From contig NZ_JHZV01000008.1 in assembly GCF_000620805.1 (NCBI RefSeq), positions 1 to 64,000 of the forward strand: a stretch of 64,000 nucleotides of DNA. Direction: 5' to 3'. Source of the DNA: Exiguobacterium undae DSM 14481 (GTDB taxonomy: Bacteria > Bacillota > Bacilli > Exiguobacteriales > Exiguobacteriaceae). Shown here one piece after another: positions 51,636-60,399 of this stretch. The notes under the pieces were generated by a model that saw nothing but the letters and a program-made list of their open reading frames with translations, did not search any database and was not told the DNA's origin. Numbering within the stretch: position 1 is the first letter of the stretch; the number at the start of each line of letters is the position of its first letter. A program made the position numbers and the translations under genes.

Positions 51636-52160
51636 TTATATCTTCATTAATTTCTTTTGTAAAGTCTCTAATTCTTTATGATACAATTGGTATCTTTCCC
51701 ATACTGTAGGAACGATGTGGCCCATTTTATTCATTTCTTTCAATTCATTTAATGTAGCCCATTTAGCATCGCATACTTCCCCCGACTGTAAAATCAACTC
51801 GCTAATTTCAATATTCCTCGTGCTTACGTATAAATAGCTGTCTAAGAAATAATTGCCCTTTTTCATCTCTCCTAAGTATTGAAGATCTGCTGGATTTACA
51901 ACTATTCCTGTTTCTTCTTCGAGTTCTCGAATTGCTCCATCTATGCTACCTTCTCCAGCATTAACCGAACCTCCTGTACTTTCCCACAGTAATGGATAAG
52001 ATTTTAGAGGATCTCTTTGAGTCAATAAAATTTGAGCGTCAGCATTAAACGTAAATATTTCTACCACAACATGGAATTCACCACGTTGCAACTCATTCCC
52101 TCTAGTATGCAGCTTACCTAATAGCTTTCGTGATTCATCAACTAAATCCCAAATTTCCAA
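51636..52160 (-). CDS. Nudix hydrolase (IPP-isomerase-like subfamily)
   Basis: The 174-residue product has GGSVNAGEGSIDGAIRELEEETG matching the Nudix box, and the N-terminal EIWDLVDESRKLLGKLHTRG typical of YfcD/IDI-like Nudix proteins. Substrate unknown. It lies in the segment flanked by IS30 copies. Confidence 0.88.
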   Translation of the reverse strand: MEIWDLVDESRKLLGKLHTRGNELQRGEFHVVVEIFTFNADAQILLTQRDPLKSYPLLWESTGGSVNAGEGSIDGAIRELEEETGIVVNPADLQYLGEMKKGNYFLDSYLYVSTRNIEISELILQSGEVCDAKWATLNELKEMNKMGHIVPTVWERYQLYHKELETLQKKLMKI

Positions 52161-52435
52161 TTAAAATACCTCCTTTTGCTTTTTCAATAAATAATGCTTC
52201 TGATATCGTGGGTCTTCTCTATGCGAAAAATTTTTACAGGATTTTACTAATATATCATGTTTTCATATTATTTGGATAATAAGAAATGAATAATATGAGT
52301 TTTAAAGAGACATCAAAACCGTTCGTAAAAGTACGAGTTTCGGAACAAAGAAATAGAAAGTTGATTTTTTATTGACTTGTTATAATATTTCAACTATTCT
52401 AGATAAAATGTAAATATCAAGCAATTAGTAAATTT

Positions 52436-52650
52436 AAGGACTAGTAAATAAACGGTACTTTCTCAGAGAGGATATCGAAAGCTGAAAGATATCCAAAAGA
52501 TGTTTATTGAACCTACCTTTCATAAACTGTATTGAAAAATATAGCGGTTTATCCCGTTATCCATTTAGAGAGTAAAGCTTTGCTTTAAATAAGGGTGATA
52601 CCACCTCCAGGGGGGCTTTTTGTTTAAAAGCAGGGCTTTTTTGTTTTTCT
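52436..52650 (+). promoter_or_regulatory. T-box leader upstream of GNAT gene
   Basis: Stem I features are visible: AGTA (52443), AGAGAGGATATC pairing with GATATCC around a GCTGAAA loop, and pairing of AATAAAC with GTTTATT. GAACCTACC follows. The antiterminator core AGGGTGATACCACC lies at 52592-52605, then GGGGGGCTTTTTG. By position the specifier may be CCT (52512-52514, proline), tentative. It would link the acetyltransferase to uncharged tRNA. Confidence 0.6.
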
Positions 52651-52695
52651 AAGTGGATTGTCAACTTAGTGATGAAATGAAGGGATTTTATAAAA

Positions 52696-53244
52696 ATGAT
52701 TAAGTTAGTGAAACATCGAGAGGAATATAGTGAGGAAATTTTTAGACTTTCTTCGGCACTTCCGGTGAAAGATGCGCTGGGTCTTCCTGACGGAACAATT
52801 GAAGATACAAAACGCTTTATACAGCGAGTTATCGAGGAAGAGCAAGCAGGTAAAACAGTTCCTCGTGTGATTCTGAATGAAGCAAATAAACTAATCGGTC
52901 TCACTGATTTAATGTTTATTGATTACGACAAAAAATCATGTCATATCGGTACATGGATTGGCCATGAGTATTGGGGACAAGGATATAATGAAGCATCCAA
53001 AATTGCTATTTTACAAATTGCTTTTGAAGAATTAAAACTGGACTATGTTTTTGCAGGAGCAAGGGTTATAAACATTCGATCACAAAAAGCGCAAGAAAAG
53101 CTGCCGTTTATTCGTCTGGATGTAGCGTCTAAATTCCCAGAGGAAATTAAGGCTTTGGAAAAAAAAGAAAAGCAACCCTGTATTCTAAACGTTTTCTATA
53201 AAGAGGATTTTTTGAATTATTTATATGACGGTTTGTCAAATTAA
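52696..53244 (+). CDS. GNAT-family N-acetyltransferase behind a T-box leader
   Basis: This encodes 182 residues. The GNAT fold is shown by CHIGTWIGHEYWGQGYNEASKIAILQIAFEEL (acetyl-CoA site) and FAGARVINIRSQKAQEKLPF. The last codons (GLSN and stop) come from the left end of IS30 copy B, so the native C-terminus has been trimmed or replaced. A T-box acetyltransferase could detoxify a synthetase inhibitor. Confidence 0.82.
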   Translation: MIKLVKHREEYSEEIFRLSSALPVKDALGLPDGTIEDTKRFIQRVIEEEQAGKTVPRVILNEANKLIGLTDLMFIDYDKKSCHIGTWIGHEYWGQGYNEASKIAILQIAFEELKLDYVFAGARVINIRSQKAQEKLPFIRLDVASKFPEEIKALEKKEKQPCILNVFYKEDFLNYLYDGLSN

Positions 53245-54279
53245 GTGCAACACTTCTTCCGTGAAGACCTCGTATGCAGTTTTCCAGTTGAGACATTTTC
53301 GTGGTCTCCCATTGATCCAGGCGAGCGCTTAAGCGAGTTCAGAACGCCTGACCTTTCCGAAGTCTGTCCCCTTCGGGAAAAATTCACGGAGAAGACCATT
53401 GGCGTTCTCGTTACTCCCACGCTGCCAAGAAGAATACGGATCTGCAAAATACATCGGTACGCCTAACGTGTCACGAATTCGCTCATGACAGCTAAACTCT
53501 TTTCCACGATCTGTCGTCGCCGTTTGGAACGTTCCCAACGGGAAGTAGAGATGCAAGGCTTGAATCGCAGACTCCATCGATTGAGCGGACCGATCTTTCA
53601 TCGGTACAGCGAGATAAAAACGGCTCTTTCGCTCGACGAACGTTGCGACACAGGCTTTGGATTTCCCTCTACCCGAGACAACAGTATCAAGCTCCCAATT
53701 TCCGAACGTTTGACGCCCTTTGACGTCGGCTGGACGTTTACTGATTGGTAGTCCGACGTGAAGCGTCCACGCGTCTCACGTGGTTTCTGACGCTTTCCCT
53801 TTTGTCGAAGGAGTCCAGAATCGGCCTCGACGAGGCCCGTATAGATCCAACGATAAATTGTCTTGAACGAGAGTCCTTCTTCTTGGAATAATCGTCCGGC
53901 AATCTGTTCAGGCGACCACGTCTCCTGTAACTTTTCGAGGATGCGGACTCCTTTTTCGAGCGTAAACTTCGTCCGTGCACCGCACTTCTTTTTTCGCTCC
54001 ACATAACGCTGGTCAGCATGAGAAGAATCGCAGTGAGGATTTCGTTTTAATTCTCGTGAAATCGTAGAAGGTTGACGCCCCAGGCGTCCCGCAATCTTTC
54101 GGGCAGAGAAATCTAGCTCGAGATACGTCTCTATTTTGACTCTTTCTGATGTGGTAAGATGAACATAGCTCATGACGAATCCTCCGTTGAATTTTGTGTG
54201 GTAACTCTATTCTACACGAGGCCGTTATGGGTTTTTTTGTGTTTTCAGTTAGGTGTTGCACTTAATATTACAATTCGTC
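53227..54279. mobile_element. IS30-family element, copy B
   Basis: The 1053-base element has the same orientation and ends as copy A and the usual IS30 length. The minus-strand transposase is damaged by a frameshift and a nonsense codon. With copy A it brackets 2.35 kb carrying two GNAT genes and a Nudix gene, like a composite transposon. Confidence 0.88.
53231..54173 (-). pseudogene. IS30-family transposase, broken copy B
   Basis: The first part (MSYVHLTTSERVKIETYLEL, RQPSTISRELKRN, LEKLQETWSPEQIAGRL, FKTIYRWIYTG) is intact. A one-base loss near 53762 (CTTCACG for expected CTTCCACG) shifts the frame; the correct frame continues as GLPISKRPADVKGRQTFGN. A TAA replaces CAA in the segment RSELAQAL near 53332. 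The two lesions differ from those in copy A. Confidence 0.85.
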
Positions 54280-54395
54280 TAATAGATATAAAGATAAAGG
54301 GTCTAATCCTTATTTTATTCCAATATTTCGCATTTATTGGTTTACATTATGGTTTGATACATGATAAGATTGGAAAAATTTCATTTGAGAAAAGC

Positions 54396-54682
54396 AATGA
54401 TGAGAAAAGTACATACATCAAACTTTTTGTAGAGAGCTCCGATTGGTGGGAAGGAGTAAAAGTCATGTGTCGAAACAAGCCTCTGAGCAGCATGGTGGAA
54501 ATCCTCTTTAGCAGGTGTGGATATCATGACGGGAGCTCCCGTTATAGAGCTTAGGTAATCGCCATATTTTTCTGGCTGTACCGAATGAGGTTGATACGGT
54601 GACGTATCGACGAACAGGGGTGGCACCACGATTTTAGTAATCTCGTCCCCAAGACAGCAGTCTTGGGGGTGGGATTTTTTTT
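54396..54682 (+). promoter_or_regulatory. T-box leader upstream of MFS gene
   Basis: Stem I shows AGTA (54408), ACTTTT with AAAAGT, the AGAGAG bulge region and a GATTGGTGGGAA loop closed by CTCC/GGAG. The antiterminator core GGGTGGCACCACG lies at 54618-54630. The terminator CCCCAAGAC-AGCA-GTCTTGGGG follows with T8. A tentative specifier is ACA (54475-54477, threonine), based only on position before A. It lies 222 bases before the MFS start. Confidence 0.78.
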
Positions 54683-54904
54683 GTCGTTCGTAACAACGCT
54701 TAGTCTGTTTTAATGATCAAACGCTTGAAGTCTGAAATACCAATGGCTGCCACAAGAAGGTTGCCGGATTTTTACTAGTGCTCACGTTACGTCGATTAGG
54801 AATCATCTTCGTTTCGCTGACATCCAGTTTTTATGTGGCACGACACCTTCAAGAATCATGTAATCAAGTACTACTTGCTAAAATCTAATTTAGGAGATGA
54901 TGGT

Positions 54905-56146
54905 TTGAACGTTCATAAATGGAAATATCCAGGGTTACTATTAGTAGGTGTAGGAATCTCGAACTTGGGCGCATGGATTTATTTTATCGCCTTGAACTTA
55001 ATCGTATTAGAGATGACTGGCTCTCCGTTCGCAGTCTCTGTTTTATATATCTTGTTACCAATCTCAGCATTCGTCACGAGCCTCTGGTCTGGTAGCTTCA
55101 TCGATCGCGTTAATAAAAGAAATCTCATGCTGGTTTTGGATTTATCAAGAGCTCTCCTAGTTTTTTTGTTGGCATTCACTGATTCACTCCTTGTCATCTA
55201 TACCTTCGTCTTCTTCTTGAACATAGCAAATACAATGTTCGAGTCTTCGTCAATGATTTACATGACAAAGCTCGTTCCCGAAGGTAGCCGTCAAAAGTTC
55301 AATGCACTTAAAAATTTCATACAATCATGTGGTTTCATACTAGGTCCATCCGTCGCTGGCTTGTTGTTCATCGTCGGGTCACCAACTTCCGCAATCCAAT
55401 TGAACGCACTCGCCCTCATCATCTCTGCTACCATATTATTTTTATTACCTGACCTAGAGGAAAAGGTAACATCCATCGAAAGCGAGAAATTGACAATACA
55501 TCTCATCCTAAAGGATTGGAAAGAAATATATCGATTTACGCATTCAAATAAATATATTACGCTCGTCTATTCACTGTATTGCTTGATGGTCGTCTTCATG
55601 AGTAGTCTAGATTCTTTGGAAGCATCCTTCGCAACTCAGGTACTGAATTTTTCTGAGAGCACCTATGGATTTTTGGTCAGCATCGCGGGGGGCGGTATCG
55701 TCTTGGGATCCATCCTCAACGTAGCATTCGATAGAAATCTCAGTCTGCGCTTCTTGATTTGCTTCGGTGGTTTCTTTACACCACTGGGATACTTGATTTT
55801 TTCTTTGTCCCAATCGTTTACCATGGCTTCGCTAGGATTCTTCTTGCTGACGTTTTCCCTATCCTTCGCCAATACAGGGTTCATGTCGTTCTATCAAACG
55901 AATGTACCTACGGAAATCATGGGAAGATTCTCGGCCGTTCTTCATGCTACTCAATCCGTTCTTATCATTACACTGACGTTCATAATAGGTTCCGCGGCAG
56001 AATTTGTTTCTATCCGAAACACGTACAGCATCTTTTCCATCTTATTTTTTACATTTGGATTTTTAATCGGATATATAGTGCTGAAAAAAAACAAAAAGTC
56101 CTATTACGCCTCGACAGAACGAATCGATTTTACGAAGGTATCATAA
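54905..56146 (+). CDS. MFS exporter behind a T-box leader
   Basis: This encodes 413 residues from TTG 54905, with TTTAGGAG upstream; an in-frame ATG at 54833 lacks a ribosome site. There are about 12 membrane helices and the MFS loop motif GSFIDRVNKRNLMLVLDLSRA near residue 60. It resembles MFS efflux proteins of the MdfA/MefA-like group. Control by a T-box suggests export of a compound that lowers tRNA charging, or of amino acids. Confidence 0.85.
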   Translation: MNVHKWKYPGLLLVGVGISNLGAWIYFIALNLIVLEMTGSPFAVSVLYILLPISAFVTSLWSGSFIDRVNKRNLMLVLDLSRALLVFLLAFTDSLLVIYTFVFFLNIANTMFESSSMIYMTKLVPEGSRQKFNALKNFIQSCGFILGPSVAGLLFIVGSPTSAIQLNALALIISATILFLLPDLEEKVTSIESEKLTIHLILKDWKEIYRFTHSNKYITLVYSLYCLMVVFMSSLDSLEASFATQVLNFSESTYGFLVSIAGGGIVLGSILNVAFDRNLSLRFLICFGGFFTPLGYLIFSLSQSFTMASLGFFLLTFSLSFANTGFMSFYQTNVPTEIMGRFSAVLHATQSVLIITLTFIIGSAAEFVSIRNTYSIFSILFFTFGFLIGYIVLKKNKKSYYASTERIDFTKVS

Positions 56147-56302
56147 AAAATTCAAGAAAAGATCTCAGTCCCCACATCAGTTCTCTTTTGTACGGGGACG
56201 CACTTTCATATTCATGATGCATCATGAAACTAGCATGAAGAGAAGGAATAAAATTTCTGATGCTGATGAATCTTTCACTTTGAACTAAAGGAGTGCTCAA
56301 AA

Positions 56303-57166
56303 TTGCGCCTAGAAAACATACGAATCCTGGTTACTGGAATGACTGGAACATTAGGTACTCGAATCGCCCTTCGTTTGATACCAAAAGCATTAGAGGTACG
56401 AGGTCTCTACCGTACAAAAGAGCAGACGGCAGGAAATGTACCTAAAAGATTACTTCCAATCATTGGTGAACTTAACGACCAAGCTTCGCTCGTAGCTGCT
56501 ATGAAAGATGTCGACTTACTGATTCACTGTGCGGCATATCTCGGTGGCCCAGTACGTGCTGAAGAAGCAAACGTTACTGGCATATCCAATTTGGCAAAGG
56601 CAGCGACACACGCTGGCGTAAAGCGTATCATCCATCTTTCAACGACTTCTGTTTACGGTGAGACAGATGGTCATTTCACCGAAGAATCCCCAACGTCTGA
56701 CACGGATCAAGTCTATATCAAAACTAAAATTCTTTCTGAACAAATCCTTTTAAAAGAAACACCGCACACGGATGTCATCATCTTACGTCCCGGAGCAATA
56801 TGTGCAGAGGTCAACTCGCATTGGGGAGATCATCAGGTGCGGAGGATGAAGATGGCTGATTACGTAACATGGGTCCATCCAAAAGATATCGTCCCATGGG
56901 TCCATGCCGACAATTTAGTAGAAATGATCATCCTCACGCTAAGCAAGGGACGGGATGGAGACATCTTCAATGCGATTGACTTGAACGTTCCCGAAACATC
57001 TTTCCGTATGCGACTGATTGAGGCCAGCGGAAGGCCTTATCACATTCCAAATAGGTCTATCGAACGCCCGACCTACTCGAACGAGAAGATGTATGAGCTT
57101 GGCTATCGTCCCATCCGAAGTTTCGAGAAGACGATGGAGGAACTGATTTCGTCATTCAGAACATGA
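56303..57166 (+). CDS. NAD(P)-dependent epimerase/dehydratase (extended SDR)
   Basis: The 287-residue product starts at TTG 56303 with AAAGGAG upstream. The Rossmann motif ILVTGMTGTLGTRIA (TGxxGxxG) is at the N-terminus, and the active-site pattern STTSVYGETDG...YIKTK (Ser, Tyr-x3-Lys) is present. It lies 156 bases after the MFS gene with no terminator seen between them. Confidence 0.88.
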   Translation: MRLENIRILVTGMTGTLGTRIALRLIPKALEVRGLYRTKEQTAGNVPKRLLPIIGELNDQASLVAAMKDVDLLIHCAAYLGGPVRAEEANVTGISNLAKAATHAGVKRIIHLSTTSVYGETDGHFTEESPTSDTDQVYIKTKILSEQILLKETPHTDVIILRPGAICAEVNSHWGDHQVRRMKMADYVTWVHPKDIVPWVHADNLVEMIILTLSKGRDGDIFNAIDLNVPETSFRMRLIEASGRPYHIPNRSIERPTYSNEKMYELGYRPIRSFEKTMEELISSFRT

Positions 57167-57267
57167 CTCTCATCTCGTATAGATCAAGTAAGTCGCAAAT
57201 TCTTAATGTTTTTCATGAATTCAGTAGGACGCTCCAAATAGCATCAAATGAAAAATGGATAATGTGA

Positions 57268-57307
57268 AAAGACCTGGATACTTTCAGCTGAAAGTATCCA
57301 GGTCTTT
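57268..57307. terminator. 40-bp perfect palindrome, bidirectional terminator
   Basis: AAAGACCTGGATACTTTCAG is followed directly by its reverse complement. It lies after the epimerase gene and overlaps the 3' end of the small minus-strand frame at 57284. Confidence 0.85.
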
Positions 57308-57484
57308 CGTGTTCTCGGGGCTAAGGCGTCTTAATTTCTCATCATAGAACGAATCGACTTCTTCGGTCGGGAGACCTTCCGCTGCTGACGATACTAAGAA
57401 AGACGGAAGACACCTCAACATCTCATCAGCGTTCTCCAATTTTTTCAGATCCAATAACGTTCCTTCCTCTACTTCTTCTTTCAT
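57284..57484 (-). CDS. Small acidic hypothetical protein (66 aa), doubtful
   Basis: The composition is protein-like (MKEEVEEGTLLDLKKLENAD, SSAAEGLPTEEVDSFYDEKL) but no ribosome site is evident. It lies directly downstream of the broken TPR gene on the same strand and may be its distal part or a partner. Confidence 0.4.
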   Translation of the reverse strand: MKEEVEEGTLLDLKKLENADEMLRCLPSFLVSSAAEGLPTEEVDSFYDEKLRRLSPENTKDLDTFS

Positions 57485-57522
57485 ATTGAGATTCGCATGG
57501 CCTCAGCAAACATCAGGATCAC

Positions 57523-58065
57523 GACTTGTCTACCATCGACTCATACATCCGGACCATGGATAGTAGATGTTCGAATGCCTCCTCGACTAGGCCCTGTCCT
57601 TTGGAAATATTAGCCTTCACGGAGCAATGTACGATCCCCTGCTTTTCTGCCGACCTCATCGCCTTCTCGACAAATCGTAAGGCCGTGGTATTTTCTTGTC
57701 AATCGAGTTCGATCTGTCCGAGAAGGAACAGACAGCATCTTTACTTTTAGCATACCGTCGTCATCAAGCAGTCCCATGTGCTGTTCACACAGTTCCTTCG
57801 CTTCCCTTCCTTGTTCAACACGTAATAAGTCGCCGCGAGCTCAATAGGAGCTATTCCCAGTACTCGGTTCATTATTCTGTTTCTGGATAATACGGGGACG
57901 TTCGTGTAGAAGTGCGCTAATCGATAATCTATAGAACGTTCCCTGCAACGAGGAATGAATGCTGTACCAGCTAACTTCATCCAAATTTTTTTGAGCTACG
58001 ATGAGTCTGTCTGCTCTAATCAGTTCCTCTAATCTCTTGAGAACGATTTTCCCGCACTCCTTCAC
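57523..58065 (-). pseudogene. Frameshifted TPR-type protein
   Basis: Successive frames on the minus strand give KECGKIVLKRLEELIRADRL, then LLRVEQGREAKELCEQHMGL, then ENTTALRFVEKAMRSAEKQG and KGQGLVEEAFEHLLSMVRMY. These are helical-repeat sequences of one protein interrupted by at least two frameshifts. Residue pattern suggests a TPR domain, as in Rap/Rgg/NprR-type regulators. Confidence 0.6.
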
Positions 58066-58171
58066 ATCCTCGTCACCTTCTTTGTCCTAACACTGTATAG
58101 TCATTGTTACCTGTCAAGTAACGTTTAACAATTTTCAATTTGAATACTTTCGTAAACCTGATCATAAAAAA

Positions 58172-58213
58172 CACTCCATAATAGTTGGATTTAAATGTCC
58201 AACTTTTATGGAG
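58172..58213. terminator. Hairpin between broken TPR and SagB-like genes
   Basis: ACTCCATAA-t-AGTTGGA pairs with TCCAACT-t-TTATGGAGT, flanked by A6 on the left, which would act as a T tail on the minus strand. Confidence 0.7.
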
Positions 58214-58293
58214 TAGTTCGGAATGTAATTTTTTATCAGATGTACATCATTTAGAGTTCGATTCAAGTAAAGAGAATACGGATTTTTACGATT

Positions 58294-58959
58294 TTATGTT
58301 CCTATAACTATCTGACTTAAGATTATTTCGTCCTCATCTAGATCAAATAAATCTTTATATTTGTGATCAAAATATCCACCACATATAAAGTGCTTGATAC
58401 CAACGCTTTCAGAAAGTAAACAAATATTATGTTGTAAGTGACCAGTTTCTAAGTTAATAAAGCGATATCATCTTGTTCCATACTTCTTTTCAACTTTGTC
58501 AAATTTGGAAATGATAAAAAGTACTACGTTACTTCCAATAATATTACTATGCTGTAAATTTGCAGTTTGAATAAACTCTTTTGCATTAAGTAATCTTACA
58601 GGAATCAGTTCATCTAACTGATCATCGTATAGGTACACGCCATTTTCTACTTCACTGACATTATTTATTATTATCCCAATTTTCAAGCTCATTAAGTCAC
58701 CAGCTGAAGGATAAAAATTGCTATAGTAGAGAAGATATTCTAGTATTTCTTTAGACATAGAATCTCCGCTAAAATTCCTAGTAGATTTTCTATTCATCAA
58801 TACAGTTAGTAAATTGTTCTCTATTTTTAACTTGTTTTTTTTAAAAGGTTTTTTATTTTTTGTTTTAACCTCTTCTTCGTTAAAAAATTTTTGAATTTTA
58901 CTTGTGAACTCTAAATAATTTTGATGGTTTAAATCTCCATGTATTTTCTCATAAGTCAT
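58294..58959 (-). pseudogene. SagB-type FMN nitroreductase interrupted by one TGA
   Basis: The frame begins MTYEKIHGDLNHQNYLEFTS and includes MNRKSTRNFSGDSMS (FMN phosphate region) and FYPSAGDLMSLKIG. It reads KKYGTR, TGA (58468-58470), then YRFINLETGHLQHNICLLSES and ends IGT. SagB-like enzymes have RGYR at this point, so TGA replaces a Gly codon by one base change. Both halves remain in one frame with no other lesion. SagB-type enzymes oxidise azolines in peptide natural products; no cyclodehydratase gene is visible. It follows the MFS gene by 1 base. Confidence 0.78.
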
Positions 58960-58960
58960 T

Positions 58961-60211
58961 TTATTTACCTACCTTGGTTTGACTTACTTCACCCTTTAAG
59001 TTTTCTTCTCTCATAGTAACTTTTTTCTTACTGAAAGCTATGAAAGTTAGTAAAGTTACAAAAATAAAACCAGTAATAGAAAAGCTTAAAAAGACTAATT
59101 TTACACTCACAAACTTGGTCATATAACCAGATAAAAAATAGAAAAACGTTGAACTCAGAGTTGAAAGTGCCACCATAGAAGAACGTACTCTACCGAGCAA
59201 GTTTTCTGGTGTATTCTGCTGTAGCATTGTCGCAAATGGAATACCAAATAAACTTAGCGCTGCACCTAATAATGTAAACATTAAAACGCTCAGCACAATA
59301 TTTTCAAAATATGATAATCCTATCATGAATATCCCTTGTAGCATTATAGAAATATAAAACATATGTTCTAACTTTATATTTTTCATTAGAGAAGATTTTG
59401 CATAATAAAGTGAAGCTAGGATTCCTCCTACTACTGTTGCGATTTGAATATACGAAAACCATTCAGCCCCCCTACCCAATACTCTTTCTACAAATGGAGC
59501 TAATAAAGTATTAGATGGAGTAATTATTAAATTTGCTAAAATCGCAGCTATTAGGATTTTTAGAAGTGCTTTATCTTTACTTAGATATCTAAATCCTATT
59601 TTTAAAGATTTAAAGTATTCAAAAGACTTTACATTATTATCTATTTCATCGCTCTCTTTATTACTTTTTAAATTTATAATTAGTAATAAGGCAAATACAT
59701 GAGCTACCGCTTCAAAAAAGATGATATTTTGAATACTGAAGTTTGCTATAAAAATACCTCCGAGAAGCAACCCGACTAAACTCCCAATTCGATCTAATGT
59801 ATTCAAGTAAGAGTTTGCTTTTAACAACATTTCATCTTCTACAATGATTTTTACTAATTTAAAACTAGCGTTTGACGCAACAATTTGAATCGCAGTTTGA
59901 CAAAGAACTAGTAAAACTAGAAATGTTATTGTGTATTCTTCTTTAAAAATAGCAAGATACACAGTAAAGAGTAATATCACTCTTAAACTAATTGATATTT
60001 TTAAAAGCTTAAACCCATCATAGTGATCTATAATTGGTCCACCAAAAGTAGAAAATAAAAACCTCATTAAGAATACAGAAGCAATCATTAAAGATAATTG
60101 AAAAGGATTCAGAATTTGAGCGCTAAACCAGTATACAGCTATGTAAGAAACGCTATTTCCTAAAACAGATATTATATTTGAGATATAAAATAATTTAAAC
60201 TCTTTTGACAT
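58961..60211 (-). CDS. MFS transporter (A+T-rich)
   Basis: This encodes 416 residues with about 12 membrane helices. Loop motifs include GGPIIDHYDGFKLLKISI and FATMLQQNTPENLLGRVRSS, typical of MFS multidrug or macrolide exporters. It is transcribed with the SagB-like gene and divergently from the HTH-TPR regulator. It is likely the exporter of this small module. Confidence 0.85.
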   Translation of the reverse strand: MSKEFKLFYISNIISVLGNSVSYIAVYWFSAQILNPFQLSLMIASVFLMRFLFSTFGGPIIDHYDGFKLLKISISLRVILLFTVYLAIFKEEYTITFLVLLVLCQTAIQIVASNASFKLVKIIVEDEMLLKANSYLNTLDRIGSLVGLLLGGIFIANFSIQNIIFFEAVAHVFALLLIINLKSNKESDEIDNNVKSFEYFKSLKIGFRYLSKDKALLKILIAAILANLIITPSNTLLAPFVERVLGRGAEWFSYIQIATVVGGILASLYYAKSSLMKNIKLEHMFYISIMLQGIFMIGLSYFENIVLSVLMFTLLGAALSLFGIPFATMLQQNTPENLLGRVRSSMVALSTLSSTFFYFLSGYMTKFVSVKLVFLSFSITGFIFVTLLTFIAFSKKKVTMREENLKGEVSQTKVGK

Positions 60212-60259
60212 GTTAATCCCCTTTTTTGTTATTATAAATAAAAAATCATTAAAATTTTT

Positions 60260-60330
60260 AAAAAGTTAAAAAAAATAACTTTTTACTGCATATCATAAAC
60301 TTAATTTTTTACTATCATATTGTCAATATG
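60260..60330. promoter_or_regulatory. Operator-like inverted repeats between MFS and HTH-TPR genes
   Basis: AAAAAGTTA-A7-TAACTTTTT (60260-60284) and CATATTG-T-CAATATG (60316-60330) are perfect inverted repeats in the divergent promoter region; a further CAATATG lies near 60372. They are candidate sites for the HTH-TPR regulator. Confidence 0.5.
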
Positions 60331-60399
60331 AAACAACATTATTGTTATCTTTATTTTTTCTACTTTTAAGTAACAATATGAATTAAAGGAGAAGATTGT

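Noticed and set aside
52436-52650. Reading the GGGGGGCTTTTTG segment as a simple terminator
   Set aside because: No upstream gene ends here on the plus strand, and the AGGGTGATACCACC core and stem I elements fit a T-box leader better.
53231-54173. Active IS30 transposase
   Set aside because: The frame has a one-base deletion and an in-frame TAA; the other copy has a deletion and a TAG.
54159-54554. 131-codon plus-strand frame across the IS30 end and T-box
   Set aside because: It joins IS sequence to a structured RNA leader and has no ribosome site or domain.
55607-55884. Minus-strand frames inside the MFS gene
   Set aside because: They are shadows of the transporter gene with no start signal.
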